From: Clostridia bacterium
GTDB taxonomy: Bacteria > Bacillota > Clostridia > Oscillospirales > Acutalibacteraceae
Assembly: GCA_017414725.1 (NCBI GenBank)
Contig: JAFQKZ010000089.1
Coordinates: 1 to 14,292 of the forward strand
Direction of reading: 5' to 3'
Length of the DNA: 14,292 nucleotides
Shown: in pieces, positions 8,075 through 14,292 of the stretch
Position numbering within the stretch: position 1 is the stretch's first letter
How the letters are laid out: each line of letters starts with the position of its first letter
Position numbers and translations under genes: made by a program
The notes under the pieces: model-generated
Database searches by the model: none
What the model saw: the letters and a program-made list of their open reading frames with translations, nothing else
What the model was told of the DNA's origin: nothing

Positions 8075-8103
8075 TTGACTTTAATCAAAATATGTGCTAT
8101 AAT
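8075..8103 (+). promoter_or_regulatory. Strong plus-strand promoter facing antisense into the MscS-type gene
   Basis: TTGACT at 8075-8080 and an exact TATAAT at 8098-8103 are separated by exactly 17 bases, with TG at 8095-8096 giving an extended -10. This is one of the best promoters in the window. Transcription would start near 8110 and run into the 3' end of the minus-strand channel gene, where I find no plus-strand gene with a ribosome binding site. It could drive an antisense or small RNA, or be a leftover of a rearrangement. Confidence 0.65.
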
Positions 8104-8110
8104 GAATCAC

Positions 8111-8122
8111 ATAGTTAACTAT
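8111..8122. repeat. 12-bp perfect palindrome at a predicted transcription start
   Basis: ATAGTTAACTAT is a perfect palindrome beginning 8 bases after the -10 box at 8098-8103, so it covers the predicted start of the plus-strand transcript. That is a common position for a repressor operator. It also overlaps the stop codon of the minus-strand channel gene, so part of it is coding and the symmetry may be chance. Confidence 0.4.
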
Positions 8123-8894
8123 CTTGAGTCAGTTTATAAGAAATTTTGTTTACAATTTTTTCCATTTCGTCGGCGATCTCATTAGAATACATTTCTTTGT
8201 ACCACACAGTTATGTGCAATTGCTTATTATTAAGTTCTGATTGGCTTTGTATTTCGAATTCCGGCGCTGGAAACTCGCAAATTTTATTATTAATCAAAAA
8301 TTCTCTTTGTAAAGATTTAATAATATCTTTGTTTGAAATGTTTTCAGGAAGCGTTTTTTGAATATCATACCTCAAAATATTGTGCGAACTTTTCTTTCTC
8401 AAAATACTATTCGAAACCAATCTATTGTTCGGAATAATCACGGTTTTATCGGCTTCCTGGGTCTGCAGAGTCGTAAAAAGCATCTCGATTTTCATGACCG
8501 TGCCCGAATGGCCATCAAATTCAATCGTATCGCCAATATGAATCGGTTTCGTCACAACAAGCACAATTCCGCTGACAAAATTCGACAGACTCTCTTTCAG
8601 GGAAATGCCGATAGCTATGAAAGATGCACCGATCGCAGCCAAAATTGAAGTCATGTCAAACCCAATTTTGCTCATAACAATCGCGATTAAAATTACTCTT
8701 AGGCAAAATTTTGAGCATGAACTCAAAAAAGAAATAATACTTGTATCTATGTTAGATTTGTTTAGAAAAACCAGCAAAATCTTTGAAATTTTGTTGATTC
8801 CCCACCAACCAAGAACCAGGATTATTAAAGATTCAAAAAATTCCAATGCTTGATTTCTTAAACTAAGATTAAAAATATTCGAAACATAATTCAT
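8115..8894 (-). CDS. MscS-family mechanosensitive ion channel
   Basis: A 259-residue small-conductance mechanosensitive channel of the MscS family, close to the 280-residue E. coli MscS. Membrane helices lie at about 20-43, 60-78 and 82-112. The third carries the Gly/Ala-rich pore pattern (AAIGASFIAIGISLKESLSN then FVSGIVLVVTKP). The beta domain follows at once: IHIGDTIEFDGHSGTVMKIE, then TTLQTQEADKTVIIPNNRLVSNSI (about 119-164), and an alpha/beta C-terminal domain ends at 259. Such channels open under membrane tension and release solutes during hypo-osmotic shock. I prefer ATG 8894; the frame is open to TTG 8939, but a TATAAT on the minus strand (8946-8941) would start transcription close to that TTG. 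The GGGGG at 8911-8907 is 12 bases from the ATG, longer than ideal, so the start is not certain. Confidence 0.9.
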   Translation of the reverse strand: MNYVSNIFNLSLRNQALEFFESLIILVLGWWGINKISKILLVFLNKSNIDTSIISFLSSCSKFCLRVILIAIVMSKIGFDMTSILAAIGASFIAIGISLKESLSNFVSGIVLVVTKPIHIGDTIEFDGHSGTVMKIEMLFTTLQTQEADKTVIIPNNRLVSNSILRKKSSHNILRYDIQKTLPENISNKDIIKSLQREFLINNKICEFPAPEFEIQSQSELNNKQLHITVWYKEMYSNEIADEMEKIVNKISYKLTQDS

Positions 8895-8979
8895 GCGACT
8901 GTAATACCCCCGAGTATCAATATATTTCTTATTACCCAAAATTATATCTCAAAGATAAATTAAAAGAAAGGCGTTTTAT

Positions 8980-9909
8980 ATGTTAAAAAGCAAAATATTT
9001 GTAGTGATTTCATGTTTAATAGGTAATTTTTTCGCATTTTCACCGCTATATGCTAATGAAATAGATAAAAATAATAATATATCGTGCGAAAATTTGGTAA
9101 ATAATAACAATCACAATGCAGGCGAAAATTTTTCTGTAAATTTAAAATTTGACTCTTCTGAAGAACTCGAAGAATATTTTAATAATAATTTTATATTTCA
9201 GATAGAATTTAATAATAATATTTTAAAATACAAGAAATTTAAATATGTTGGTAAGTTCAGAAAAAAGGCTCTTAAAGTCTCGAAAAATGGCAATATTGTA
9301 CAAATATCTCATGATTTTGAGGAAACTCCTAAAAGACGTCCCAAAAATTTAACGGATTTTAGTGAAAATTTTGAGTTTTTCTTCGATATTAAAAAGAATT
9401 GCAAGTCCTGTAATACTGATATTAACTTCAAATTCATAAATATTAACACAAATCAAATAATAAATATACGCACAGAAAATATAAATATAACAGGAGATCC
9501 TGAAGTTGAACAACGTGAATTACAAAAAACGAATTCTGAGCCGACTTATAAATCGCCCAAACTTAATATTACAAAAAATACGCACAATATTACTGCACGT
9601 AAAAAAGAAAAATCTATCAAAAATTCACAAAAACCTAAAGTTAAATCTCGCACTAAATCCAAAAATATACCTAAAAATAAAACAAAAAAGCCTAAGAAAA
9701 TAGACAAAACAAATAAATCTGAGGAAGTTTCTGAGTCCGTTGAAATCTCTCAACCTGAAGAAATTCAAGATAATAACAATACAGAAATTATTATTGAACC
9801 CGAAAATAATACGTCTAATATTCGTATTTATTTGATTATTGCAGGTCTTGTACTGCTGATTTTAATTTGTTTTATGTACAAATTTATTAAAAATAAAGCT
9901 AAAAATTAA
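8980..9909 (+). CDS. Secreted, C-terminally anchored protein with possible cohesin-like domain
   Basis: A 309-residue protein of unknown function. Residues 1-25 form a signal peptide (basic start, hydrophobic core, likely cut after LYA). Residues about 47-172 alternate short beta strands; the run from AGENFSVNLKF through FIFQIEFNNNILKYKKF to FEFFFDIKK and DINFKFI has the spacing of cohesin or related carbohydrate-binding beta-sandwich domains. A CxxC (140-143) is unusual for an exported domain. A linker follows that is strongly basic (about 205-245, Lys/Pro/Ser/Thr) and then acidic (about 247-275). A membrane helix (about 281-299) and a short basic tail end the protein, so it should be held in the membrane with the domain outside. 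The start is ATG with GAAAGG 8 bases upstream. It is divergent from the channel gene, and its stop overlaps the convergent mutase gene by 11 bases. The cohesin suggestion is tentative. Confidence 0.75.
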   Translation: MLKSKIFVVISCLIGNFFAFSPLYANEIDKNNNISCENLVNNNNHNAGENFSVNLKFDSSEELEEYFNNNFIFQIEFNNNILKYKKFKYVGKFRKKALKVSKNGNIVQISHDFEETPKRRPKNLTDFSENFEFFFDIKKNCKSCNTDINFKFININTNQIINIRTENINITGDPEVEQRELQKTNSEPTYKSPKLNITKNTHNITARKKEKSIKNSQKPKVKSRTKSKNIPKNKTKKPKKIDKTNKSEEVSESVEISQPEEIQDNNNTEIIIEPENNTSNIRIYLIIAGLVLLILICFMYKFIKNKAKN

Positions 9910-11386
9910 TATTTATGAAATCATATTTTTTCAAGAACTGTTTTGTGAAGTCTAAAATAGATTTCAGTCCGTTGGGAACGTAACTCTCGGCGTACAAAAT
10001 CAATTTGTCATCGTGTAAACTTTTTCGAAGTAACAGCCAGCCGTTTTGGTGTTTTGCCGGGAAGTATACTCGCGTCCCTTCTACGTTTTCAGAGTCTAAT
10101 TCCATGTTTTTTCCGGATTTTGCTAGAATTTCCAAGTCGTTGAAAACTTTTTCTATGTTATTATTCGAACTTATGTCAAATCTCATGTTAATTTCGTTAA
10201 TCGGAGATTTGTAATTTGTTATGAGATCGTGCAATTTCTTCTGCTCTTTTTTTAATAACATAATTTTGATTAGAATTTTGCACGCCAAATATGCGCCGTC
10301 GTCTATAAAATTATTCTCGCGAAACGCCACGTGCCCCGAAGTTTCAATAGCCAATGGACATGAATTGTTCTTATTATTTATTTTTTTTGCCATGCTAATC
10401 ACGTTATTATACCCGCGTTTGTACCGAAATTGGTGCCCGCCAAGGGTCTTTATGAAATTTTTTAGGGATTCCGAAGTTACAGAGTCCGTTACTATTATAG
10501 AATTCGGATTTTGTTCCAAAATTATAGCCGAAACGAGTGCTATAAATTTATTATGCGTGATTTTTTCGCCATCAGAATCAACAATCATGACACGATCAAC
10601 GTCTGTATCGAAAATTATGCCTAAATCTGCACCGGCTTTTTTGGTTATATTTGCTATATAATTCATGGCTTCCGGATCTTCAGGATTTGGCTCGTGAACT
10701 GGGAAATTCCCGTCAGGTTCAAGACACACGCTTCCGGTTGTATCGGCGCCCAAGATATCTAGGATTTCTCGCACAAAAAAACCACCAACACCATTGCTTG
10801 CGTCGACAACAACTTTAAGATTTTTTAACGGTTTCTCGAAATTTTCTTTAGAATTTATCTCGTTCTTGATTAAATTTCTGAGCTTTTCGCAGTAGTAGCT
10901 CATAAGATTTATCTCGCGAACAGTCCCAACATAATTGTTTTTTAACAATACTTCGGGATTATTAGCTATATTTAATATTTCTGTAATGTTATCTGAACTC
11001 AAACTTCCGCTAGATGTAAAAAATTTAAATCCGTTTTTGTCGCCATGCAAGTGACTGGCCGTTATTTCTATGCTTGCCGTACACTGCAAGATCGAAATCG
11101 CCATGTACATCGCTGGAGTCGAAGATAATGAACAATCGTAAACTGTAATTCCCATATTTCTCAGTGTATTAATCACTACGTTTTTGATCCTCATTGCCGA
11201 ATTTCTCGAGTCATGGCCTACTGCTATGCTAATATCACGAAAATTTAGATTTGAGGTGTTCGAGAGCCATATCGCAAAACCTTGCATTATTTTTTCTGTA
11301 ATATCATTTGTTAATTCTATTAAATTATTGTTAATATTACTTGCTATCCCACGAATATCCGAGCCACTCTGTAGTTTTTTTATCAT
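9899..11386 (-). CDS. Phosphoglucomutase/phosphomannomutase
   Basis: A 495-residue alpha-D-phosphohexomutase, somewhat longer than the typical 450-460 residues. It interconverts hexose 1- and 6-phosphates, probably glucose or mannose, feeding cell-surface sugar synthesis. The four active-site pieces are visible: the phosphoserine loop ITASHLHGDKNGF with Ser111; the metal site DTDVDR (Asp260, Asp262, Asp264); the sugar-binding loop ETSGH (348-352); and the phosphate-binding loop RKSLHDD (454-460). The TASHLx form in place of the common TASHNP, and the SLH form of the phosphate loop, mark a subfamily that I know from plants and some bacteria. GSDIRG near the N-terminus also fits. The start is ATG with GAGGTG (11400-11395) 8 bases upstream. 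It lies 36 bases after trpS and is probably transcribed with it. Glucose versus mannose preference cannot be told from sequence. Confidence 0.9.
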   Translation of the reverse strand: MIKKLQSGSDIRGIASNINNNLIELTNDITEKIMQGFAIWLSNTSNLNFRDISIAVGHDSRNSAMRIKNVVINTLRNMGITVYDCSLSSTPAMYMAISILQCTASIEITASHLHGDKNGFKFFTSSGSLSSDNITEILNIANNPEVLLKNNYVGTVREINLMSYYCEKLRNLIKNEINSKENFEKPLKNLKVVVDASNGVGGFFVREILDILGADTTGSVCLEPDGNFPVHEPNPEDPEAMNYIANITKKAGADLGIIFDTDVDRVMIVDSDGEKITHNKFIALVSAIILEQNPNSIIVTDSVTSESLKNFIKTLGGHQFRYKRGYNNVISMAKKINNKNNSCPLAIETSGHVAFRENNFIDDGAYLACKILIKIMLLKKEQKKLHDLITNYKSPINEINMRFDISSNNNIEKVFNDLEILAKSGKNMELDSENVEGTRVYFPAKHQNGWLLLRKSLHDDKLILYAESYVPNGLKSILDFTKQFLKKYDFININF

Positions 11387-11422
11387 AATATCAGCACCTC
11401 GATATAATTTAATATTAATTTA

Positions 11423-12430
11423 TTATAAACTTAAAAAACCAATAGATTCTTTTACTTTGTTTAGCGTTTTTTGAGAGATTTCGAGTGCCATTTCAGCAGA
11501 TTTCTTGTAATTAATCTCCAAATAATCTTTGTTTTTTATATAATAATTAAATTTTTCTTGTATTGGATTTAACGTCTCTATAATTTTTTCTGAAATTTTA
11601 TTTTTAAATATTCCGTAATTTGAATTCTCAAATTCTTGCTCTATTTCTACAATTTTTTTGTTTGTAAGAGAACTGTATATATTAATTAAATTGTCTATAC
11701 CTGTATTCTTATCAGTAAATTTAACTAAATTGTTAGAATCTGTAACAGCTTTTTTGATTTTTTTGACAATAATATCCGGAGAATCTAAAAGTGCAATATA
11801 AGAATTTGCGTTTTCGTCAGATTTTGACATCTTTTTCTCAGGATTTTGCAGCGACATAATGCGCGCTCCTGCTTTTGGAATGAAATCTTCAGGGATTTTG
11901 AAAATATCTCCGTACAAATTATTAAATCTTATAGCTATGTCTCGAGTAAGTTCAATGTGCTGTTTCTGGTCAGCTCCTACGGGAATTATATCGGCTTGGT
12001 ACAGCAAAATATCTGCGGCCATTAAACACGGATAAGTAAATAATCCGGAATTAATATTGTTTTCATATTTTTGGGATTTATCTTTGAATTGCGTCATTCT
12101 GGAAAGCTCGCCAAAATATGTAAAACAACTCAAAATCCACGATAATTCTGCATGTGTGTGGACGTGGCTCTGAATAAAAAATATGCTCTTCTCAGGATTA
12201 ACTCCGCACGCTAAAAACAGCGCATACAGCTCTATAATCCTGTCATGAAAGTCTTTTGGATTTTGCTTGACAGTAATAGTGTGCAAGTCGGCCAAAGAAA
12301 AAATACAATTGTAATTATCCTGAAAATTAATCCAGTTTTTAATAGCTCCGAGATAATTGCCAAGAGTCAGAAAACCACTAGGTTGTACAGCACTAAAAAT
12401 CGTTTTTTTGTTTTTATCAATCTCGAACAT
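11423..12430 (-). CDS. trpS: Tryptophanyl-tRNA synthetase
   Basis: A 335-residue class I tryptophanyl-tRNA synthetase (E. coli enzyme: 334), which charges tRNA-Trp with tryptophan using ATP in the cytoplasm. The HIGH-equivalent region is QPSGFLTLGNYLGAI (16-30), and the KMSKS loop is exact (200-204). Other conserved blocks are TYPCLMAADILLYQAD (132-147) and VGADQKQHIELTRDIA (151-166), which binds the amino acid and adenylate. The protein appears intact. The start is uncertain: ATG 12430 is 13 bases from AGGAG on the minus strand, while TTG 12439 (three residues longer) is only 4 bases from it. I chose ATG by family length. No T-box leader is visible upstream; the predicted leader is only about 30 bases. 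The mutase gene follows after 36 bases, and the divergent neighbour is the proline-rich exported protein. Confidence 0.95.
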   Translation of the reverse strand: MFEIDKNKKTIFSAVQPSGFLTLGNYLGAIKNWINFQDNYNCIFSLADLHTITVKQNPKDFHDRIIELYALFLACGVNPEKSIFFIQSHVHTHAELSWILSCFTYFGELSRMTQFKDKSQKYENNINSGLFTYPCLMAADILLYQADIIPVGADQKQHIELTRDIAIRFNNLYGDIFKIPEDFIPKAGARIMSLQNPEKKMSKSDENANSYIALLDSPDIIVKKIKKAVTDSNNLVKFTDKNTGIDNLINIYSSLTNKKIVEIEQEFENSNYGIFKNKISEKIIETLNPIQEKFNYYIKNKDYLEINYKKSAEMALEISQKTLNKVKESIGFLSL

Positions 12431-12452
12431 ATCCCGCAAGTCACTCCTGTGA

Positions 12453-12464
12453 TTATAATTATAA
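12453..12464. repeat. 12-bp AT palindrome near the trpS transcription start
   Basis: TTATAATTATAA is a perfect palindrome that coincides with the predicted trpS start of transcription (about 12460). In such AT-rich DNA a palindrome made only of A and T can arise by chance, so an operator role is only a possibility. Confidence 0.25.
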
Positions 12465-12466
12465 AT

Positions 12467-12495
12467 AATATACCAGATTTTGAATAACTAGACAA
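12467..12495 (-). promoter_or_regulatory. Promoter of trpS
   Basis: On the minus strand TTGTCT (12495-12490) and TATATT (12472-12467) are spaced by 17 bases, with TGG just before the -10 box giving an extended -10. Transcription would start near 12460. The -35 box shares five bases with the -35 box of the oppositely directed promoter at 12489-12517. Confidence 0.55.
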
Positions 12496-12517
12496 ATTTT
12501 TGATTTTTTTATATATT
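12489..12517 (+). promoter_or_regulatory. Upstream promoter of the proline-rich exported protein
   Basis: TAGACA (12489-12494) and TATATT (12512-12517), each five of six matches to consensus, are separated by 17 bases. Transcription would begin near 12524 and give a leader of about 65 bases. It is back to back with the trpS promoter and uses nearly the same -35 bases on the other strand. Confidence 0.5.
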
Positions 12518-12538
12518 ATACACAAAAAAATATCTTTA

Positions 12539-12567
12539 TTTACGAATAAATTTATTTACAATATAAA
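12539..12567 (+). promoter_or_regulatory. Possible second promoter of the proline-rich exported protein
   Basis: TTTACG (12539-12544) and TATAAA (12562-12567) are spaced by 17 bases, matching consensus at four and five positions. Transcription would start near 12574, directly at the Shine-Dalgarno site (AGAGGAG, 12576-12582), leaving a very short leader. This makes it less likely than the promoter at 12489-12517. Confidence 0.3.
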
Positions 12568-12588
12568 ATCAGAAAAGAGGAGTTGTTT

Positions 12589-14292
12589 ATGAATAATAAA
12601 TATAAAAAAATAATTTCTGTAGTAATTTTGTCTAGTATGTTCACGCAACAAAATTTGTACTCTGAAACTGTAACCGAATTAAAAACTATAAAAAATACGC
12701 CTGTCAAAAAAACAACAGGAAAATACAAAACTATAAAAGATCGCATAAAAGAAAATCCCGGCGAACTCCGAAAATATTTGAAATATCTAGTGCCGGCCGG
12801 TGTGTTGGCAACTATACCAATAGGTCTCGAGCTCAAGTTTTTATATGATATATTTTCTTCGCCATCAAAAAAACTTGAAACTATTAACGAAAAAGATATA
12901 CTTACAGGATTTGAAAAATTCATAGAGTACATAAATTTAAATACTACATATAATAAATTGGAAATATCTGAAGCCGAACACAATCTAGTAAATTTATTAG
13001 CAAATTTCGACAAAAACAGCCAGAATATTAATAATAAAATAAAAGAAATAGAACAAAAATTAAAAAATTCCGAGAACTACATCAAGAGATTTGAGGTGTT
13101 TATGGAGTATGCACCAACAAATATTACTAATAACATAAGTGAGCTATATAAACACATTAATACAACTTTAATAATTCCGAAAATCGAAGAAATAAAAGAA
13201 CATGTAGAAGATACGATTGTTCCCGAACTTCAAAACCAATTTACTGAATTTGCAGATAATATTACAAAAAATATAGATGGAGTGATACCTGACCTAGGTA
13301 TTCCTAATGAGCCTAAGATGCCTGAGATACCACTTGGGATAAAACCTCCGCCGCCACCGCCTCCTCTGGGATTAAATACTCAAGGAGGTTTGCCGGGTAT
13401 GCCTCCTCCGCCGCCGGGACTACCCGGAATGGCTAATTTTTCTACTCTCGGCAACCACGTAGACCCGTTTTGGAAAGCCATTAACGATGTTTCTACGGAT
13501 CTTCTCAAAAAAATTTCCCCGGGAATTATAGTCTCTAATTGTAAAGCGTTCGCAAGTCAGTTTTTTGTTTCTGATGAGTATTTAAATATGAAATATATTC
13601 TTGATAATTATCCTGATAAACTAGAAAAACTATTAGCAGATGTGGAAAAAAAATATCCTCAATATGATATCTCTGAGAAAACTATTGGAGTGTTCTGGCC
13701 GATGTTCTGTGCCCCAGGATTTGTACAAAATTATAAAAAACTTCAAAAGTCAATTGTCGATTTGCGTGAATTAAGGGAAGACGACAAGTACAAAGACGGT
13801 AGAGAATTATTGGACTTAACTAAGAGTTTAGTTAGTAACGATGTAAAAAATTATGTTGAAACAAAAGCTATAGATATTTCTAAAATTGAAGAAGATATCT
13901 TTACTAAATTAAATACAGCTCTGAATTCCGGATTTAATCGCGTTTACCCACAACCTAAAACTGAAACTGACGATCAAAAAGATACTAAAAAAACTATCAA
14001 AAATCAAAAAAATTGGTACGATAAATCAGAATATGCTTGGGCGAAAAATATAATTAACAATAAAAAGAAAGTTTTAGATAATAATTCAAAATTAGAAAGA
14101 TTTTTGAGCAATCTTAAAATAAAACTAGACAATAAAACTGTTTTGAGTAATCTTAAAAGTTCCTACGACAAATTGAAGTCGAGGATTACCGAGAAAGACA
14201 AAAAACTTTGCGAGACTATCGAGAAAAATCTGAAAAAAATAGAAGACAAATTATCAATATATGAAAACGATTTATTTGTGAAAAAAATAGAG
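12589..14292 (+). CDS. Exported proline-rich, coiled-coil protein, possible actin-directed effector (partial, open at right end)
   Basis: An uninterrupted frame of 568 codons that leaves the window without a stop, so the C-terminus is missing. ATG has AGAGGAG 6 bases upstream. Residues 1-27 look like a signal peptide (NNKYKK then IISVVILSSMF, possible cut near LYS-ET). A second hydrophobic stretch at about 66-80 may be a membrane helix. Residues about 100-230 are helical and coiled-coil-like. Then come seven prolines (253-259) and five more (272-276) in a Gly/Leu/Met context (GLPGMPPPPPGLPGM) very like the profilin-binding FH1 region of formins. About 30 residues later, DLLKKISPGIIV (304-315) has the LLxxIxxGxxV spacing of a WH2 actin-binding motif, which often follows proline-rich regions in WASP-like and Rickettsia RickA-type proteins. 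The rest is Lys/Asp-rich and helical. I do not see a convincing FH2 domain. The function is not established; actin targeting is an inference from the motif order. It may instead be a surface protein with a proline-rich wall-spanning linker. Confidence 0.8.
   Translation, partial: MNNKYKKIISVVILSSMFTQQNLYSETVTELKTIKNTPVKKTTGKYKTIKDRIKENPGELRKYLKYLVPAGVLATIPIGLELKFLYDIFSSPSKKLETINEKDILTGFEKFIEYINLNTTYNKLEISEAEHNLVNLLANFDKNSQNINNKIKEIEQKLKNSENYIKRFEVFMEYAPTNITNNISELYKHINTTLIIPKIEEIKEHVEDTIVPELQNQFTEFADNITKNIDGVIPDLGIPNEPKMPEIPLGIKPPPPPPPLGLNTQGGLPGMPPPPPGLPGMANFSTLGNHVDPFWKAINDVSTDLLKKISPGIIVSNCKAFASQFFVSDEYLNMKYILDNYPDKLEKLLADVEKKYPQYDISEKTIGVFWPMFCAPGFVQNYKKLQKSIVDLRELREDDKYKDGRELLDLTKSLVSNDVKNYVETKAIDISKIEEDIFTKLNTALNSGFNRVYPQPKTETDDQKDTKKTIKNQKNWYDKSEYAWAKNIINNKKKVLDNNSKLERFLSNLKIKLDNKTVLSNLKSSYDKLKSRITEKDKKLCETIEKNLKKIEDKLSIYENDLFVKKIE

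Noticed and set aside
12431..12588. T-box riboswitch upstream of trpS
   Set aside because: The gap is too short, the predicted leader is about 30 bases, and no T-box sequence or specifier stem was seen.
12552..13013. Minus-strand frame of 153 codons opposite the proline-rich gene
   Set aside because: It is antisense to a gene with a good start, Shine-Dalgarno site and signal peptide, and it would have no start signal of its own.
13420..13900. FH2 (formin) domain after the proline runs
   Set aside because: The PFWKAI segment is in a suitable place, but I could not find the GNYxN core or the usual order of FH2 blocks. I therefore list only the proline-rich similarity.
1..14292. CRISPR arrays, tRNA or rRNA genes, insertion sequences
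   Set aside because: I saw no regularly spaced direct repeats, no tRNA-like sequence with a T-loop, no rRNA motifs and no transposase-like protein.

Overview
This window comes from a very AT-rich, low-GC Gram-positive bacterium, most likely a member of the Clostridia (Eubacteriales, possibly Oscillospiraceae-like). Reasons seen in the sequence: purine-rich Shine-Dalgarno sites and sigma-A type promoters; a DUF4364-type protein, a family I know from Clostridia; a membrane-spanning YhaN-type SbcC-like ATPase; and a surface-type protein ending in a Tyr-His...Cys...Cys-x-x-Cys tail common in Firmicutes. Proteins are rich in Asn, Lys and Ile, and genes overlap at several points. That would fit a compact genome such as a host-associated or endosymbiotic one, but the lifestyle is an inference. 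TGA is used as a stop, so the genetic code looks standard.

Left part, plus strand. After a non-coding AT-rich stretch (1-330) comes a membrane protein with an Ig-like domain and a Cys/His tail (331-1239), with its own promoter. Next is a likely four-gene operon (1349-6067): lemA, a TPM-domain membrane protein with Asp- and Gly-rich tails, and an SbcCD-like nuclease/ATPase pair whose reading frames overlap by 11 bases. Its promoter is followed directly by a perfect 11-bp inverted repeat at the predicted 5' end of the transcript.

Middle part, mostly minus strand. A sodium:solute symporter (6054-7445) and a DUF4364 protein (7472-8035) form a two-gene unit, with an MscS-type mechanosensitive channel (8115-8894) upstream. 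A near-perfect extended -10 promoter at 8075-8103 points the other way, antisense into the end of the channel gene, and has no annotated product. A secreted, membrane-anchored protein with a possible cohesin-like domain (8980-9909) is divergent from the channel gene.

Right part. trpS and a phosphoglucomutase/phosphomannomutase gene (11423-12430 and 9899-11386) form a minus-strand pair. They are divergent from a long, exported-looking plus-strand protein (12589 to the window end, open at the right). That protein combines a signal-type N-terminus and coiled-coil stretches with formin/WASP-like proline runs and a possible WH2-like motif shortly after them. It is the most interesting item here: a candidate eukaryote-like, possibly actin-directed effector or surface protein. 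The trpS promoter and one promoter for this gene appear to share their -35 bases.

The two convergent gene pairs (6054-6067 and 9899-9909) overlap at their 3' ends, and I could not see classical GC-rich terminators anywhere in the window.
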